Shown piece by piece: positions 10,641 to 23,251 of a stretch of DNA of 64,000 nucleotides (position 1 is its first letter; every line of letters begins with the position of its first letter). A program made the translations under genes and the position numbers. The stretch covers positions 288,868,966 to 288,932,965 of the forward strand of contig CM057009.1 in NCBI GenBank assembly GCA_029891345.1, read 5' to 3'. Source of the stretch: Dryococelus australis (Eukaryota > Arthropoda > Insecta > Phasmatodea > Phasmatidae). The notes beneath the pieces were generated by a model. That model was not told the origin of the DNA, ran no database searches, and worked only from the letters and a program-made list of their open reading frames with translations.

Positions 10641-13600
10641 TTGACTTGGAGTTCACCTGGGCGTGTCTAATACAATGTTATCCAATTGCACTCATAATAT
10701 ATATACACATTCTTTAAAGCCAATTTTAACCTAAAATAAATTCGCAAAAATTTGCAGTCCTTACCTATGGGATACAAGTTTCCTCGTGAGTGGACAAGGG
10801 TATCTGCCACGATGGCTTGAGACGAAAGATGGTACCTAAGCCCGACCACTTAGCGGGCTGTATGACCACATGACACTTAGGCCGTTGGTGTTCAAGACAG
10901 GAATTTCACGGCGAAGAAATTATAATGTATGGTAATGGTCAGTGCTGATGACAGTTCGGCTGTATATGGCTGTCTGCGTTGGTGGATAAGCGAGTACTGT
11001 GCTCTGTGGGGGCAATGAACAAAATGTGAAAGAACATGTGGATGGTCGATGACGGAAAATAATATTTCATGTCAGAGCATGGGGCCTCACTCAGTCCAGT
11101 TCCCTAGTTGTGTGGTAGAAATCAGGACAGAGGCTGGAGCATGTACCAATCTCTATGCTCTAAAAAACCCTTACAAAGTATTATTTACGGGAAAGAAAGT
11201 AATTTCTTAGAGACTGTTTTGTTTACAGTGTGGAGAATAAAACTAAATTAATAAATATTTGTTTCGTTCGTGTTGTTTATGTAGTGGCTGAGGACGGCAG
11301 GCAAAACGAGACAGAATAAAATAAAGCAGACTGGAGCCAGCGGGCTTCTCAGACAGATAGGCACCAGGAGGCGGAGGGGAAGAAGGGTATGTAAATGACG
11401 CCACACTACTAAAAGGATTTCTCGCTGGAATGCGAGGCGTGTGGAAAACGTAAAATTGTCATAATTTTAGGTTACACTGAGTAGAAATTACTGAAATAAA
11501 TTAGCCTCTCATTATTCTGGTTACACACAAGCCATTGAAGCGCTCTTACCTGAATAACTGTATCGTAAGATCATTCCACTGTGAAAAACATACTAAACAG
11601 TGCAACTCACACATCCCATACGTTTTGTATGAGTAAACCTCTGAAAAGACATTAGAACAGAACACTACACTGAAAATAATAAAAACCAGATAACTACCAA
11701 CCATTTACTAGAATCACTGGCACACAAGTTTTGCCATTACTTGGTTTTATAAAAAAAAATAAAATATTTTTATTTCAGTTAAGAAAATGTATTAAGATTA
11801 TGTCAATTATCAAGATATTAGCATGTGTAATATTTGCAAACGCTGGTACCGTTCAAGTGAAATGGATAGAAGTATTACTAGCACTGGTATCCTACTAAAG
11901 TAACTTTTAACCACATCTCGAAACTACAATGTGCAAGAGACCAATTATGTGAGTTTTCATATTTGCATCAAATTAAATTCAGAATTCTCAGTTCTAGTTT
12001 CTGTAGTAACATAACTGGCTCTTTAGCAGAAATAGAGCACAAATACGTATTGACTACGGCCACTGGGTTTAACTAACTGTGCCCTCAGCATGATATCTAA
12101 CTAAAATTAATTTAAATTTTCCAATAGTTATTGACTCCCGGTCCTTTAGCATTTATCAAAAATTATTACTGCTCTCAAGTTCAGACCAAAACAGTTCAAA
12201 CAGAATTTAGCTAGAAGCACCTTTCTAAGTCAAAAGAACGCCAAATGACTTAGCTTACATCCTACCATCGTAGAACCAGGCTGCATCTTCAGGTCATTCC
12301 AAAAACAATATCAACTCTTATGTCTCTTCCAAATATGCCCACTGCTGACCAAATACAACTGGATGCGCCTCTCAGCACGCAGCTAACTAGACTAAGTTAT
12401 GATGGTGGACGTGAAAACTTCTCCATCACGGAGCCCTAGCTCAAGCAAGTCTGTCTATATTAATAGACAAAAGGAGAATGACAAAACGGGGTCTACACCC
12501 ACGCTATCACAAAATCAAAGACCGGAAGTATAAATAACGTCCTTCCTCTGACGTCACTTGTAGAAATTTCTGGCAGTAAAGGCATACCTCTTAGGCTTAC
12601 GTTGGCCAGATAAAACAGTACAATGCATGAACGAAACTTATTAAACACTGAAGTAACAAATCTCGCTGTGATTAAAACAACATAATAGATAATCATACCA
12701 GAAAATAAACGCATCAGAAATGTAAACATACATTAAGATGACGTACGTAGGTTAAGTCAGACACTTTAATTGGGAAATGTTATTACCACATAATATTTTA
12801 CTATCAACATTTTACAACTTTGGGTTTTTTTTTACGTTTTTTCAGAATAAATAAATAAAACAAACATGCACTTTATATGTAAAATAAATAATACGTTAAA
12901 ATAAATAAACAAACTTAAAAAGTCTGTGGTGGACTACCACAACAGCACTAACACAACAATTTTTTTTTTTTGTTTCAAGACAAGTTTACAGAAACGTAGG
13001 CTTGTTGACAATAAATATTTTCTTTCTACGTTTTGCTTTTATGGCAGCATGATCTTCCTTTATAGCAAAGAAATAAACATCCTTTCACCTAATTTTGTTC
13101 ACGGTAAAGACTTAATACCTCCTAATAAAGGTGTATGTTTAGCGATATTAAAGGTTTACTGTCGTACATTGTTGCTTTCAGTACATGCACCTAACTGTTG
13201 TCCCGGAGCAAACATTTATAAACCAATATATTCTACTGCCACGAAACTTCAACTGAGGAAATGTACACTCCTCCTGCAGACGTTTAATCTCATTCTGAAG
13301 ATCAATAACTTCAATCTCTCATAAGAGATGACACTATGTTCTGGCCCATGCTACTGCATAAAATAATCTATTAAAAACGGAGTGCCTACAATAAAGCAAA
13401 ATGGTCGTCAGGTGAAAGGCGATAGGCTAATAACACGTCCGAGTTAAAGGTTTTTTAAGTGGATATAATTTTGAAAGATTTGTTACTTCTCTCATATTTA
13501 CTAAACACTGTTGTTTTTCAGAGCAAAACTTTTTTACAGTGTAACTTACATTTACACACAGGCGTCTGCTGAACTAGGGTAACGAGAATGCAAAGTTAAC

Positions 13601-14937
13601 CATTATCATTACTATATAGATCAAACAAATATATTGTTTGTGGTAAGCCTACTTTGCAATGGTTTGTATGTGATAAACTTCTCTCTGCGGCAACAAATCA
13701 TGTGTTGCAGCAAAAAAAACCGTTTTTACAGTGCATACGTCGAGGATGCACGCAGCTACACTTTACATGACTCATAATTTCTGCACAAACAGCAAAATAC
13801 CGTTTCACGTTGTCGAGTGTCCGTCATTTTGTCTGAATCTGATGAAAACGGGTCAGCAGAGTACAAATATTTCCTGAGGTACGTTACAAACACGGCCCTT
13901 GTAGGTTTACAAACGAGCAGTTATTGCAAGAGAAATATTTGTACTGCTACAAGCATTTGTTAAATTACAAAGAATTTCTCTGTAAAAATCACAAATTTGT
14001 TTTACTGTGCACTTGTGGTAGGGTGCACATCTGCTGTATTTGTGAGCCGGGATGGGGCTTCTGATACGGTCAACTCAGATGCGAAACTGGGATACCTGTG
14101 ATAGAAGGGCGTAATCACTTTACCCCCACCGATTGGGCAGTCCTTGCAATGGTAAGGCCTATCGGCGAGATTAAACAATAGCGAAGATGTTCAACTTCCC
14201 TGCATATATGAAACTAACATACACGTTTATTACATATAATATGGTACCAAACTACAAAGCAAAATGACTGGAACTTCAGCTGCCATCTGAGACACGGAAC
14301 TTTCGCGTATTCATTAAGCCACAAGATAGACTTCACAAATCCTTTGTTAATTTTGCCACAAGATAGACTTCACAATCCTTTGTATACCAGAGTCTCAGTC
14401 GGTCGCTCATTGCATAAAGCTGCATTGTTATAACAGAACAGGTGGCTGGTGGCTCGAGATTCGGCGAAAGCTTTCTTGCTGGAATTTTATTGGCTCAAAT
14501 TCGTCCGGGGTGAGTCTTACTGACTGCGATCCAATTGGGAAAGGAAGTCGATTGAACGCCTGTTTGAAGTCTAGCTCGTCATCGAATGAATTCGTGAAAA
14601 TGTCAGGGTTTCTATCAACAGTGCGTGTGTACAGACACACACTAAATTTTTTTATGAATTTTCGTAAGGAATTCTTTTGAAAGTAGTTGCCAAAGATATC
14701 TTTAAAACTTTACAATTAATTTGAGTACACTTCAAAAATACCGTACTGCTGAATGTGTACAAGAAATGTTGACTTATCTTTACTGCATGGGGCCCTTTAA
14801 CCATAGAGTGATAATTAATTTAAATTTCGTCGTTTTAATAATTCCATATGTTCGTATTGCGAAATTTTTTCAGAAGTCTGGAATGAAAATAGTGCTAGAT
14901 ATCAAATGTAATCCTTAAAATTATAACGGGGCTTAGA
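10641..14937. other. Long anonymous stretch, no gene recognised
   Basis: No supported gene. A minus-strand frame at about 13200-13335 contains a heptad-like EIEVIDLQNEIKRLQEE that could form a short coiled coil, but lacks context. Inverted 14-16 bp arms around AGTACAAATATTTC (about 13856 and 13928) could form a hairpin. A direct repeat of about 30 bp (GCCACAAGATAGACTTCACA) occurs at about 14318 and 14354. Confidence 0.35.
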
Positions 14938-15110
14938 ACCATCATTCGACTATAAAATACGCGAACAAACTTGGAAAACTGGTAAACATTATTTATTCGG
15001 TAGGCAGTTGCTATTTATGGACGTGGATATGGCCACACCCTTGAACATAGCTGGCCAGTAACAACCATTCATCGATACACCTGACGAGCTCTCTATGGAC
15101 AAGTAAGGAC
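14938..15110 (+). repeat. Interspersed repeat copy (pair with 18361-18535)
   Basis: It shares CATCATTCGAC, GGTAAAATACG/TATAAAATACG, AACAT/CACAATTTATTC and GACGTG..CCA blocks with 18361-18535 in the same orientation. The family is unknown to me. Confidence 0.5.
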
Positions 15111-15402
15111 GGCGCCCTGCACATTGAACCTACGCCTAAGTTCACGGTTCCTTGGAAAATTTTTTCCTACATGATGGCCGTGGACACGGCTTGCCTACGC
15201 TGCGAAGGAACCCGTTCAAGTGGCCACCCCTCACCGGTGTTGCCGGCATGACTGCTGGACGCCAAGTGAGCGCGGCACACTTGGGTGCCTTCTTCGAAGC
15301 CTAGCTGGCCGGCCACCCTGCCCTCCCTTGCGCCTCGCCCCGACAACGTGACGACGGCCAGACACGACGCAACCAGGCGTGCTTCCGGACGAAGAACGTT
15401 AG

Positions 15403-15440
15403 AGAATGTTCTAGAAGCCTACAAGTACTTTGTATATAAA
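15403..15440 (+). promoter_or_regulatory. Perfect heat-shock element followed by TATA box
   Basis: AGAATGTTCTAGAAG at 15403-15417 consists of three contiguous perfect nGAAn/nTTCn pentamers, the binding pattern of the HSF trimer. TATATAAA follows at 15433-15440, 16 bp downstream, an arrangement like hsp gene promoters and also like the U3 region of some LTR retrotransposons. The GC-rich stretch upstream (15120-15390) differs from its surroundings. No recognisable heat-shock protein frame follows; the small frame 15285-15518 overlaps the site. Active use is unproven. Confidence 0.5.
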
Positions 15441-15656
15441 ACCGGTTTTTTCACTTGTTCTGAGAGACAGGCCAGAGAATTTGAAAGAGGTGGAACTACT
15501 ATTCCTTCATTTAAATAAGGTGGGAGCGCTTGCTGCATAATTCACGAAAGTAATGTCAACTTTTGTATTTTAATATCTGTATACATTTCATAATTTAATA
15601 ATATAATTTAAAAACTCTTGTGGGTAAATTGTAAAGTTTTTTTTATATTCTTTTAT

Positions 15657-15703
15657 GTGTATATATATATATATATATATATGTATATGTATTATATATA
15701 TAT
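15657..15703. repeat. (TA)n microsatellite
   Basis: TA dinucleotides with one GTATATGT interruption. Confidence 0.85.
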
Positions 15704-16320
15704 CCCACTTAGGAGAAATTGTGTAACAAATGGGAACTATATAAAACGGTTTTGGGAACATGAATTCTTTCGCTGTGCTAACCCAAACTCTTAACGTCAT
15801 ACTGAGGTGTGTCTATTTCTTTCAACTTGACATCTTCATTTAGGAAACACGGAAACGAGACCTTGTTTACGTGTGTTGGCTGAAAACGTCACTATACATA
15901 GCGAAAGCAATAAGCAAACGGCCGATGGAATGTTCATCTCTTCACGGACAGACACAGATATATATCGCGTCAAGAGTGTTGCAAGCGATAGTTCCGCTAC
16001 GAAATTTCGCTGAGTTCGGAAAAGTGTTAACAATTATTTTTTTAAAACTTTGAGGTTGTTATAAACATTGAACTTCATAAGCAATTTCTGCATGTTCTAT
16101 TAAATGACGCATTGTAAATGTACCATTATTCCGGTGAAGAGCTACAAGGAAATATTTAGGTAACCACCTTTCCAAAGGCCTATTTTAACAAGGACAGGAA
16201 TTCTTTTTACTGCGCCGGCGCACTCCTTAGAGTGAATACGTGGTAGAGTGATCACGCTGGCTGCGCATTACAAGTCTCCGTATCCCAAAAGTGGACTGCT
16301 TTTCAGCCATTACGACTGTA

Positions 16321-16558
16321 GGATATTAACGGTCAAGTGAGCACTTTTGAGACCCTAGTTACATTTTCCTTTCAGCAGATATTTATACTTTTACTACCTT
16401 TTTAAATAAATATTTCCATGTAGGTTATAAACACAGTGTGTATATTCCACCGCTCTCTGAAGTTAACGTCTAAGGTTAAAATTATATATATATATATTTA
16501 TTGACTATTATCCCAAATGAAAGGGCATACAAAAGTGCTCACTTTACCGTGAATAGCC
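16321..16558. mobile_element. MITE, TTCACGGTAAAGTGAGC family, copy A
   Basis: The left end GGATATTAACGGTCAAGTGA continues to GCACTTTTGA. The right end is the inverse of the same motif (CAAAAGTGCTCACTTTACCG). TA dinucleotides flank both ends (16319-16320 and 16559-16560), as expected for a Tc1/mariner-type TA target. The terminal repeats are about 30 bp with three mismatches, the interior is AT-rich and non-coding. Related copies: the end at 21620-21768, 29438-29859 and 34387-34586. Confidence 0.85.
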
Positions 16559-16849
16559 TACAGCAGAAATTATGTGGATAGGATTTGAGGTTAAAAAACT
16601 GCTTATGTTAACAAGTGCTTCGAGATATTTGTAAACTTCCTGTAACAAATTTGTAATTCAATTAAATTAAATTAAAACCAATAACAATATTTTATTCACA
16701 TGAAAGGGTTTGAATTTTGAAAAGTAAAACTTAAACAAACACGTTTATCCACGTTGAACATGCGACTTTGACAACTGTGTTGGGTTGGGTTAGGTCAATA
16801 CTTGGCACATAAATAATCCGTTTACCTCATGTTTAGGTCATGGCTAGGG

Positions 16850-17120
16850 GAGCACGTTATTGGCGAAAATATTCCAGGACAAGCTGTCTTACACTTCAGT
16901 TCAGAATCACATTTCGTGATTGGGCCATTTAAATGTTTACGTGTCTTATCTGTCGGCAAGCCAATTACGAACGGTCCGTGTCGTAGAAACTTATATCTAA
17001 TTGGCTCACTCATGTAACAGACTGTCTTCACAAAAGGACAGGCGGCCAAAAAACCACAGGAAAGCTGGAAGTGTACATGCAGGACACTAAAGTCTAGCCT
17101 CCGCGCGAATCTTTTCGCGA
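16850..17120 (-). mobile_element. Probable decayed MITE, GGGACACCC family
   Basis: Weak match in reverse orientation to 10084-10381: GTGTCGTAGAAACTTATAT..CTAATTGGC and GACTGTCTTCAC..AGGACAGGCGG align with that element's interior, and a TTTTCGCGAAAAA piece near 17111 resembles its terminal repeat. Ends are not clear. Confidence 0.35.
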
Positions 17121-17374
17121 AAAACAGGCGGAACTATTTATAATTACCATTTTATTTTTTTTTAACTTGCATTATAGGCATGCGCCATACAAAACGAGTG
17201 AAGTTGGACAGGTATTTCAGTAGTTTTAGTGCTGAAGGTGAATTAGACTATGAAAGAAGTCAAAATACCCTATTTGGACTAAGCTATTCATATGTGTTTA
17301 TGTGGTAAGGTGATTGTGTATAATCCGGGGGGAAAAAAAAAAAAGTGAAAGAAAACGACCTGCAGTGCACTCAC

Positions 17375-17559
17375 CGGGTTGAACGAGCCGCACGTCGAGA
17401 ATCTTGTCAACTTGGCTGTTGTACGCGGTGATGTGGAACACGCACTCGGGCGAGTCCTGGATGCAGGTGATGTTGACGGGCACCAAGTCTTCCGACACCT
17501 GCTGCCATTTCACCGTTCCCGTCCCGCTGGCACTCACATGGAAAACTTCAGCCCACAGC
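17375..17559 (-). CDS. Internal exon of an unidentified host protein
   Basis: On the minus strand a pyrimidine-rich acceptor (GTTTGCTGTTGCAG) precedes an open 185-bp segment that ends at a GTGAGT donor. One nucleotide of a split codon, 61 whole codons, then one nucleotide remain, so the exon starts and ends at split codons and stays open throughout. The peptide starts LWAEVFHVSASG and includes VPVNITCIQDSPEC and DVRLVQP; two cysteines and an N-x-T glycosylation site suggest an extracellular beta-rich segment. Third positions are GC-rich, unlike the AT-rich surroundings, which is typical of a conserved exon. I do not recognise the protein. Flanking exons must lie in introns too long or sequence too diverged for me to see. 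Confidence 0.6.
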
Positions 17560-17759
17560 CTGCAACAGCAAACATTCCCCCGTCTCTCTCAGTCACCTCC
17601 TCGGGCGGACCGCGCGCAGTTGATCGCGGACATAGTCGAACACACTTATGCACGTATGCCACGATGAATGGAGGGTTCTTTGGACAAACCTATGCCCGCG
17701 ACACTTGCTGTCACGCAAGTCAAGACGAGTGCATTTTTTTTTTTTTATGATTTACTTCT

Positions 17760-18360
17760 GCAACTGTGGTCCAAGAACAAATTTACACCCAATATTTCAG
17801 CATTATGTGTTCATGCACTGAGTTTTGTTATTATAACTACTACTCTTATGTTAAATAAACGCCAATGTTTACCTTAATTTTCACACAAAAGAGTAAGTAG
17901 ACATTTCCGTGGTTTTTATTTGCTATTTATTAGTGCTTAATAGTTTTACGATGCTTCTCAAAATAAAATAAGTAAAATGACTCTACCACCCTATCTCTGA
18001 TTGGTTAAAATTTCAACCTGGTAGGAAACTTTTCGCCGAACATTGCACACGACCAATTACGAAAAAGTCCATAAAGTGGGCCAGCAGTCGGCCAAATCTC
18101 CCATAGAAACATCTAGACAAGCGGCCATGCAGGCTTGCATAGAATCTTCCAAGAAATCTTCTGTCATAGCATACATACTTTATGAAATCATTGCTTGACA
18201 CTTCCAACGCTACGCCAGTATGCCATACGAGCAATCGTATATTTATATTATTTGCCTTTAAAAATATCTTATATTCATTAAAATAATGTTATTGTGTAGC
18301 CTGGTAAGTAAGAAGCATGAAGTGAAAACATCGGCCCCTCAAAATATACCACAGAGCTAA
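17760..18360. other. No gene recognised
   Basis: AT-rich. The frame at 18013-18234 (minus) contains FLGRFYASLHGRLSRCF but no assignable motif. Confidence 0.3.
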
Positions 18361-18535
18361 AACATCATTCGACGGTAAAATACGTGAATGTACTTGACAA
18401 ACGTATAAACACAATTTATTCTGTCCACTGTTTTAATTGGTGGACGTGAGCACATCCACGTCCTTGGATATTGTGTGCCATTGAGAGCCGTTCTTTGGTG
18501 GATCTGATAAGCTCTCTGCAGATAAGTGAATATAA
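18361..18535 (+). repeat. Interspersed repeat copy (pair with 14938-15110)
   Basis: Direct-orientation partner of 14938-15110, sharing ATCATTCGAC, AAAATACG and ACAATTTATTC plus a GGACGTG..CCACGTCC region. Confidence 0.5.
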
Positions 18536-20876
18536 TTTATGGTAAAGGAAGTAATCAACAGCCAACGAAATTTTTAGCTATTTACAGACAAATTAAGCTG
18601 AGATCCTGGTTCTTGTATATAAAAAAGCTGTAAAATCCTATAATCATTGGGTCAAATCCTGTAATATGCCTGGAGTTTAAAAAATCGGCAAATTACAGGA
18701 AAAAAAAAGTGTATATGAAGGATGTTTACCTACACATTTAATGTAATTATTTTTTTTTTAATTCTACAAACCATGGTATTTCTTTTCTCCACTCACGCTT
18801 ATACTTTCGATTATTAATTCCACACGAATCCTTCAAAAACAGAGAATAAAAGCAGCACTCGAAATATATTTCAGTAATTTATTTTTAAATTTTGGTCATG
18901 GCAACTTAAACAATTTATGTTTTAAAATTCAAAGGAATAATATTAAATTTACAAGGTCCCGTATCACCTTTCTCAGCATAATTCAACTTTGTTCACATTC
19001 ACAAAATAAAAAAATATTAATATATACAGTTTTTAAATTCAGCACTCCATTGTTTTACTGAGAGTACATTTGAAGCTCTGTTAGTTCCCAGGTTGTAATT
19101 GTCAGGATGATTGCTTTAAAAATATTGTAAATACTGATATGACAAGGTGTAGCTGAAGTTTGGCGCCTGCAAAGCTGGTAATTCGGTGACATGCATAAAC
19201 GGCTGTAGATGATTATCTCTTAAAGTGCATGTCACAGCAGGGACACAGTGGGGTGGGAGCAGCATCTCTCTCTTTCTCTCTCTTTCTCATCCTGTCCTTC
19301 CTGTAGATGATTATCTCACAGCAGGGAGCATGTCCCTTCCTCCCTTTGCTTTCCTGGAGTGACAAGCTGTCAGTTCAGTACTTAGAATAAGAACAGCAAC
19401 TGCTGACTTAAACCAGCAGCTGTTGAGCCCCTCTTTCTCCAGCATTGCCACACTATCATCCTCTGGTTTAAGAGTCAGGAACTCGCCTGGTCTCGTACAT
19501 CATTAATGTAAATTTCACTTACAAATTACAAGAAAACTATAAACAATTTCGAAATCGTATTTGTTGTGTACAAAAAAAGCAAAAGAAAATCGTTCTTGCT
19601 GTTTCTTAAAAACAGTACATTTTGGTTTTAAAAATTTACTATTTTATTGTTACAATATTCTACAAAGTCTAGTTTCGCAACTATAAAATATTTTCCTAAG
19701 TAGCCTGGAATGCTTCATTAAAAAGTAAACTTTGTTCTTATATTACTCGGAAGATAAGTTAACCATTACTCGAATCTTGCCACCACCGCATAAATAACAT
19801 TACTTTTTAAACAAATCTTTGCAAATCATTGTAAAGGATTATATTCTCAAAACGTATTCGGAGATAGATCTTTTTGCACTGGGGTGTGCGACGCAGGTAG
19901 AGGCATTGCAAATAGAAGGGTTGAGAATAACGACCAACTTCTGCACCCACTGTCCACTTATCTCTTCGGAGCATCTCCACAGCAAGTCTGTCAAAAGAAA
20001 CTGACTGTTCCGAACATCCTACCTACAGAAGCGTAATTTGTATTTGCAGTTCTTATCGACCGCGTATTACTATTTACTGATACCAAAAATGGGTAGGTAG
20101 AGTACGAAATGCGATGGAAGACGCCTGCATCTAAGCACAAAGCCAAGAAAAAGGACGATGAAGTATTTGAGAATACTACTCTAAAATAAAGGTATCTCGT
20201 GTTATAAACATACAGTTTATCTCTTGTAATGTTTCCAGTATTTGAGAAGTACTGCTGCCAATGTATTTAAAGCACACCAGAGAATAGCATCTCACTTTAA
20301 GTAAGGAAACGTCAGGTAATTGCCAAGTGAAATAATTGTGGCATTCCTGAATAAACAATAGTCTGTTATCATCGGAGGACAAAATGTGCATCGTGTGAAT
20401 AAAAACTAGGGAATTATTTTGGAATAAGCGTAATATTATATTAGTTATACTATTTAGTATTAGCTTTTGCAGCGTTTTGTTAGTTTCAAATTTGCTCACA
20501 TACATATCGGAATTTATCATAAATTAAACAGTTTATCTTCATATTCGTGCAACGGAAACGAATGTTTGGCCCTGTTGCTAGCGTGAGTTTTTATTTTCCG
20601 TGTGCGCGTGTCCGATTTAGTGTGTTCCACGTAAGATTTGAAAATATTAAAAAAATTTCGTGAATTATTTACTACAATGCCGTTACTGGAAAATATTGTA
20701 TTTCATATTGAAGTGCGTATAACCAGTATCAACACATTGAAATACCTTTGCAGTCAACCGGGTTGCTTTGAACGCTTAGAGTATGTCTGGTGTTTTGAGA
20801 TGCAGGAACGCAAAATAAAATTAACCCTGAATATTTAGTGCAGTCATTAAATACTGTGCTATAAATATTACATACC
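18536..20876. other. No gene recognised
   Basis: AT-rich. A TGTAGATGATTATCTC motif is repeated at about 19205 and 19303 with CT-rich sequence between. Short frames at 19819-20004 (+), 20176-20520 (-) and 20638-20838 (+) show no motif. Confidence 0.35.
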
Positions 20877-21619
20877 TCTTTTTAAAGCAATACGTCAATA
20901 TTCTGTCATTGCTATTTAAAACACGCCTCCTGTCTATTCGTCCAACAGAAATATAACATTCGGTTCTATATGCTGTACTGTACTAGTTACTTCTTACTTT
21001 CTGCCATATTCAACACTTTAACAACTTTTTAAAGCAATACGTCAATATTCTGTCATTGTTATTTAAAACACGCCTCCTGTCTATTCGTCCAACAGAAATA
21101 TAACATTCGGTTCTATATGCTGTACTGTACTAGTTACTTCTTACTTTCTGCCATATTCAACACTTTAACAACTTTTTAAAGCAATACGTCAATATTCTGT
21201 CAATGTTATTTAAAACACGCCTCCTGTCTATTCGTCCAACAGAAATATAACATTCGGTTCTATATGCTGTACTGTACTAGTTACTTCTTACTTTCTGCCA
21301 TATTCAACACTTTAACAACTTTTTAAAGCAATACGTCAATATTCTGTCATTGTTATTTAAAACAAGCCTCCTGTCTATTCGTCCAACAGAAATATAACGT
21401 TCGGTTCTATATGCTGTACTGTACAAGTTACTTCTTACTTTCTGCCATATTCAACACTTTAACAACTTTTTAAAGCAATACGTCAATATTCTGTCATTGC
21501 TATTTAAAACACGCCTCCTGTCTATTCGTAAAACAGAAATATAACATTCGGTTCTATATGCTGTACTGTACTAGTTACTTCTTACTTTCTGCCATATTCA
21601 ACACTTTAACAACTTTTTT
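20877..21619 (+). repeat. 147-bp tandem repeat, five copies
   Basis: The AAAGCAATACGTCAATATTC segment recurs at 20884, 21031, 21178, 21325 and 21472, exactly 147 bp apart each time. Copies differ at only a few positions (for example AACAAGCC, ATAACGTTCGG and GTACAAGTT variants in the fourth). The array ends near 21619 directly at the remnant of a MITE, where CTTTTTTAAAATAAC replaces the next unit. High identity suggests recent expansion. Confidence 0.95.
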
Positions 21620-21768
21620 AAAATAACTATTGCCATGCAAGTAATAAACAAATGTGGTTATTCCACAGCACTCTGAAGTTGGCATCTAAGGCTAAATTTA
21701 AATATAATTATTGACTATTATTCCACATGAGAGGGCTTTCAAAAGTGCTCACTTTACCGTGAACAACC
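21620..21768 (+). mobile_element. MITE, TTCACGGTAAAGTGAGC family, copy D (right part)
   Basis: The segment aligns with the right half of copy A: CTTTTTTAAAATAA, CACTCTGAAGTTGGCATCTAAGG, TTGACTATTATTCC and the terminal AAAAGTGCTCACTTTACCG ending at a TA. The left terminal repeat is not visible upstream of the 147-bp array, so the array sits where the left or middle part should be. Confidence 0.75.
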
Positions 21769-21773
21769 TATAT

Positions 21774-23251
21774 TCACCTTTTCCTTAAACTCCGCTCTTT
21801 AATTATAATAGCTTGTCTTTAACTTATTTATTTTTGTTGCTGCAATGTTTACATATTTATGCGCCATTTCACGTGTGCATTCTGCTAGAACCAAGTTACC
21901 CTGCTTTCGAGCAGGGTTAGCTCAGAGTTGATCGAGTCGGGGATCGAGTTAACCCGGGTGACTTCCCAAACACGAGTTAACTTTAACCCGATCACTTTTC
22001 GAACGCACCGAGTAAAAGTTTTAACTTAATCGAGTTAACCGGGTGACTTTTCGATTATTTCCCAGTTTTTACAGGGTATTTTACGTGGATTTACTTTTTC
22101 ACAACAAATTTTGTAAAATCATATTGGAGGTGCAATTTTACTGAGTTTAGCAGCGTAACAATTGTCATATAGGTAGGGCAAAAATCACTTAATAGTTTTT
22201 CCCTCACAAAATTTGAATGGCTGTATTGAAAATGACATAACTGCACCAGAATACCAAAACTTCAATAGCTAGATGAAAAAAGAAACATTCAACTATCTTT
22301 CTTTTCAGATTTAGTTAAAAATAGATTTTACCCAGATTTAGTAATTCTTACTTCCGCCTTCTAGGTTAAACAAGACGATTGTACAGTTCCACATTCCTGC
22401 TCGTACCAAACAAAAGGCTGGACAGAAATGGATGACACTACTACTGAGTTGTCAATAACATTCATGGAATTGTTCCAAATGTATTATTAAAAAAATACAT
22501 GGATGTTTGTTGAAAGCAATTAAACATATGGGTAGGTTACTTATGTTAACTATATGCCACTGCACTAACGAAATAAATGCCTACAATATGTACAAAAGTC
22601 AAAGGACTGCAGCAAAACATGGCCGGTATTAAACACACTCATATACAACTTCTTGAACTTGTTTTGTATGTGTAAGTATTATAATAGTCAACATTAGGCT
22701 TTGTAATGTGGAACTGCACTGCGCTGAGTTGTTATACACTAATCATCCGGGAATGAAACAGTGCACTGTAACCGAATTGAAAAAAAAAAGTCGTTTTATA
22801 GTGTCAGTGTCATGGAGTAACTTTAATAATGTTTATGTCTGAGTAGCTTGGCATCATTAACTTCAAAAGCTTGTTTAAGCTTATGGTTAGATATACACGC
22901 CAGTAGTAAACACAAACACCCCAGCTTAAAATTTTAACAGGCTTACTGTAAATTATTCTAGTTCATATATTTTAAGATTCTGGTGGAAATCACATAGTGG
23001 CGGAAGGTTATGTAGTCGGTCGGTTTACAGAGTGCTACTTTACTACAATCTGTCAAATTCTGGAAACTCTAAGTTGAGACAGGTTATTATCACTGAATTT
23101 GATAGTTATTTTTTAATAATCCTCTATGGCGTAATCTGAATAGTCAAAATGTTTTATCCTTGATCAGTTTATAAATCATTAGAGAATAACTTACTGTTAC
23201 TTTCTCTATAAATAATTTTATTTTAAAAAGTTTGCATATTACGAGTTAAAA
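21774..23251. other. No gene recognised
   Basis: A GC-richer patch at about 21895-22080 repeats CGAGTTAAC/GTTAACTCG and CGGGTGACTT motifs and may be a decayed MITE. The rest shows nothing. Confidence 0.4.

Noticed and set aside
12926-13324. 132-codon plus-strand ORF
   Set aside because: Low-complexity start and no motif; an AT-rich random frame of this size is not surprising.
13200-13335. Minus-strand coiled-coil-like peptide EIEVIDLQNEIKRLQEE
   Set aside because: Only about two to three heptads, stops close by, no transposase or THAP motif nearby.
16781-16800. Insect telomere repeat (TTAGG)n
   Set aside because: Only a short GGGTTGGGTTAGG stretch; no array.
20877-21619. CRISPR array (regular repeats)
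   Set aside because: Repeats are 147 bp head-to-tail with no spacers, and the genome is eukaryotic.
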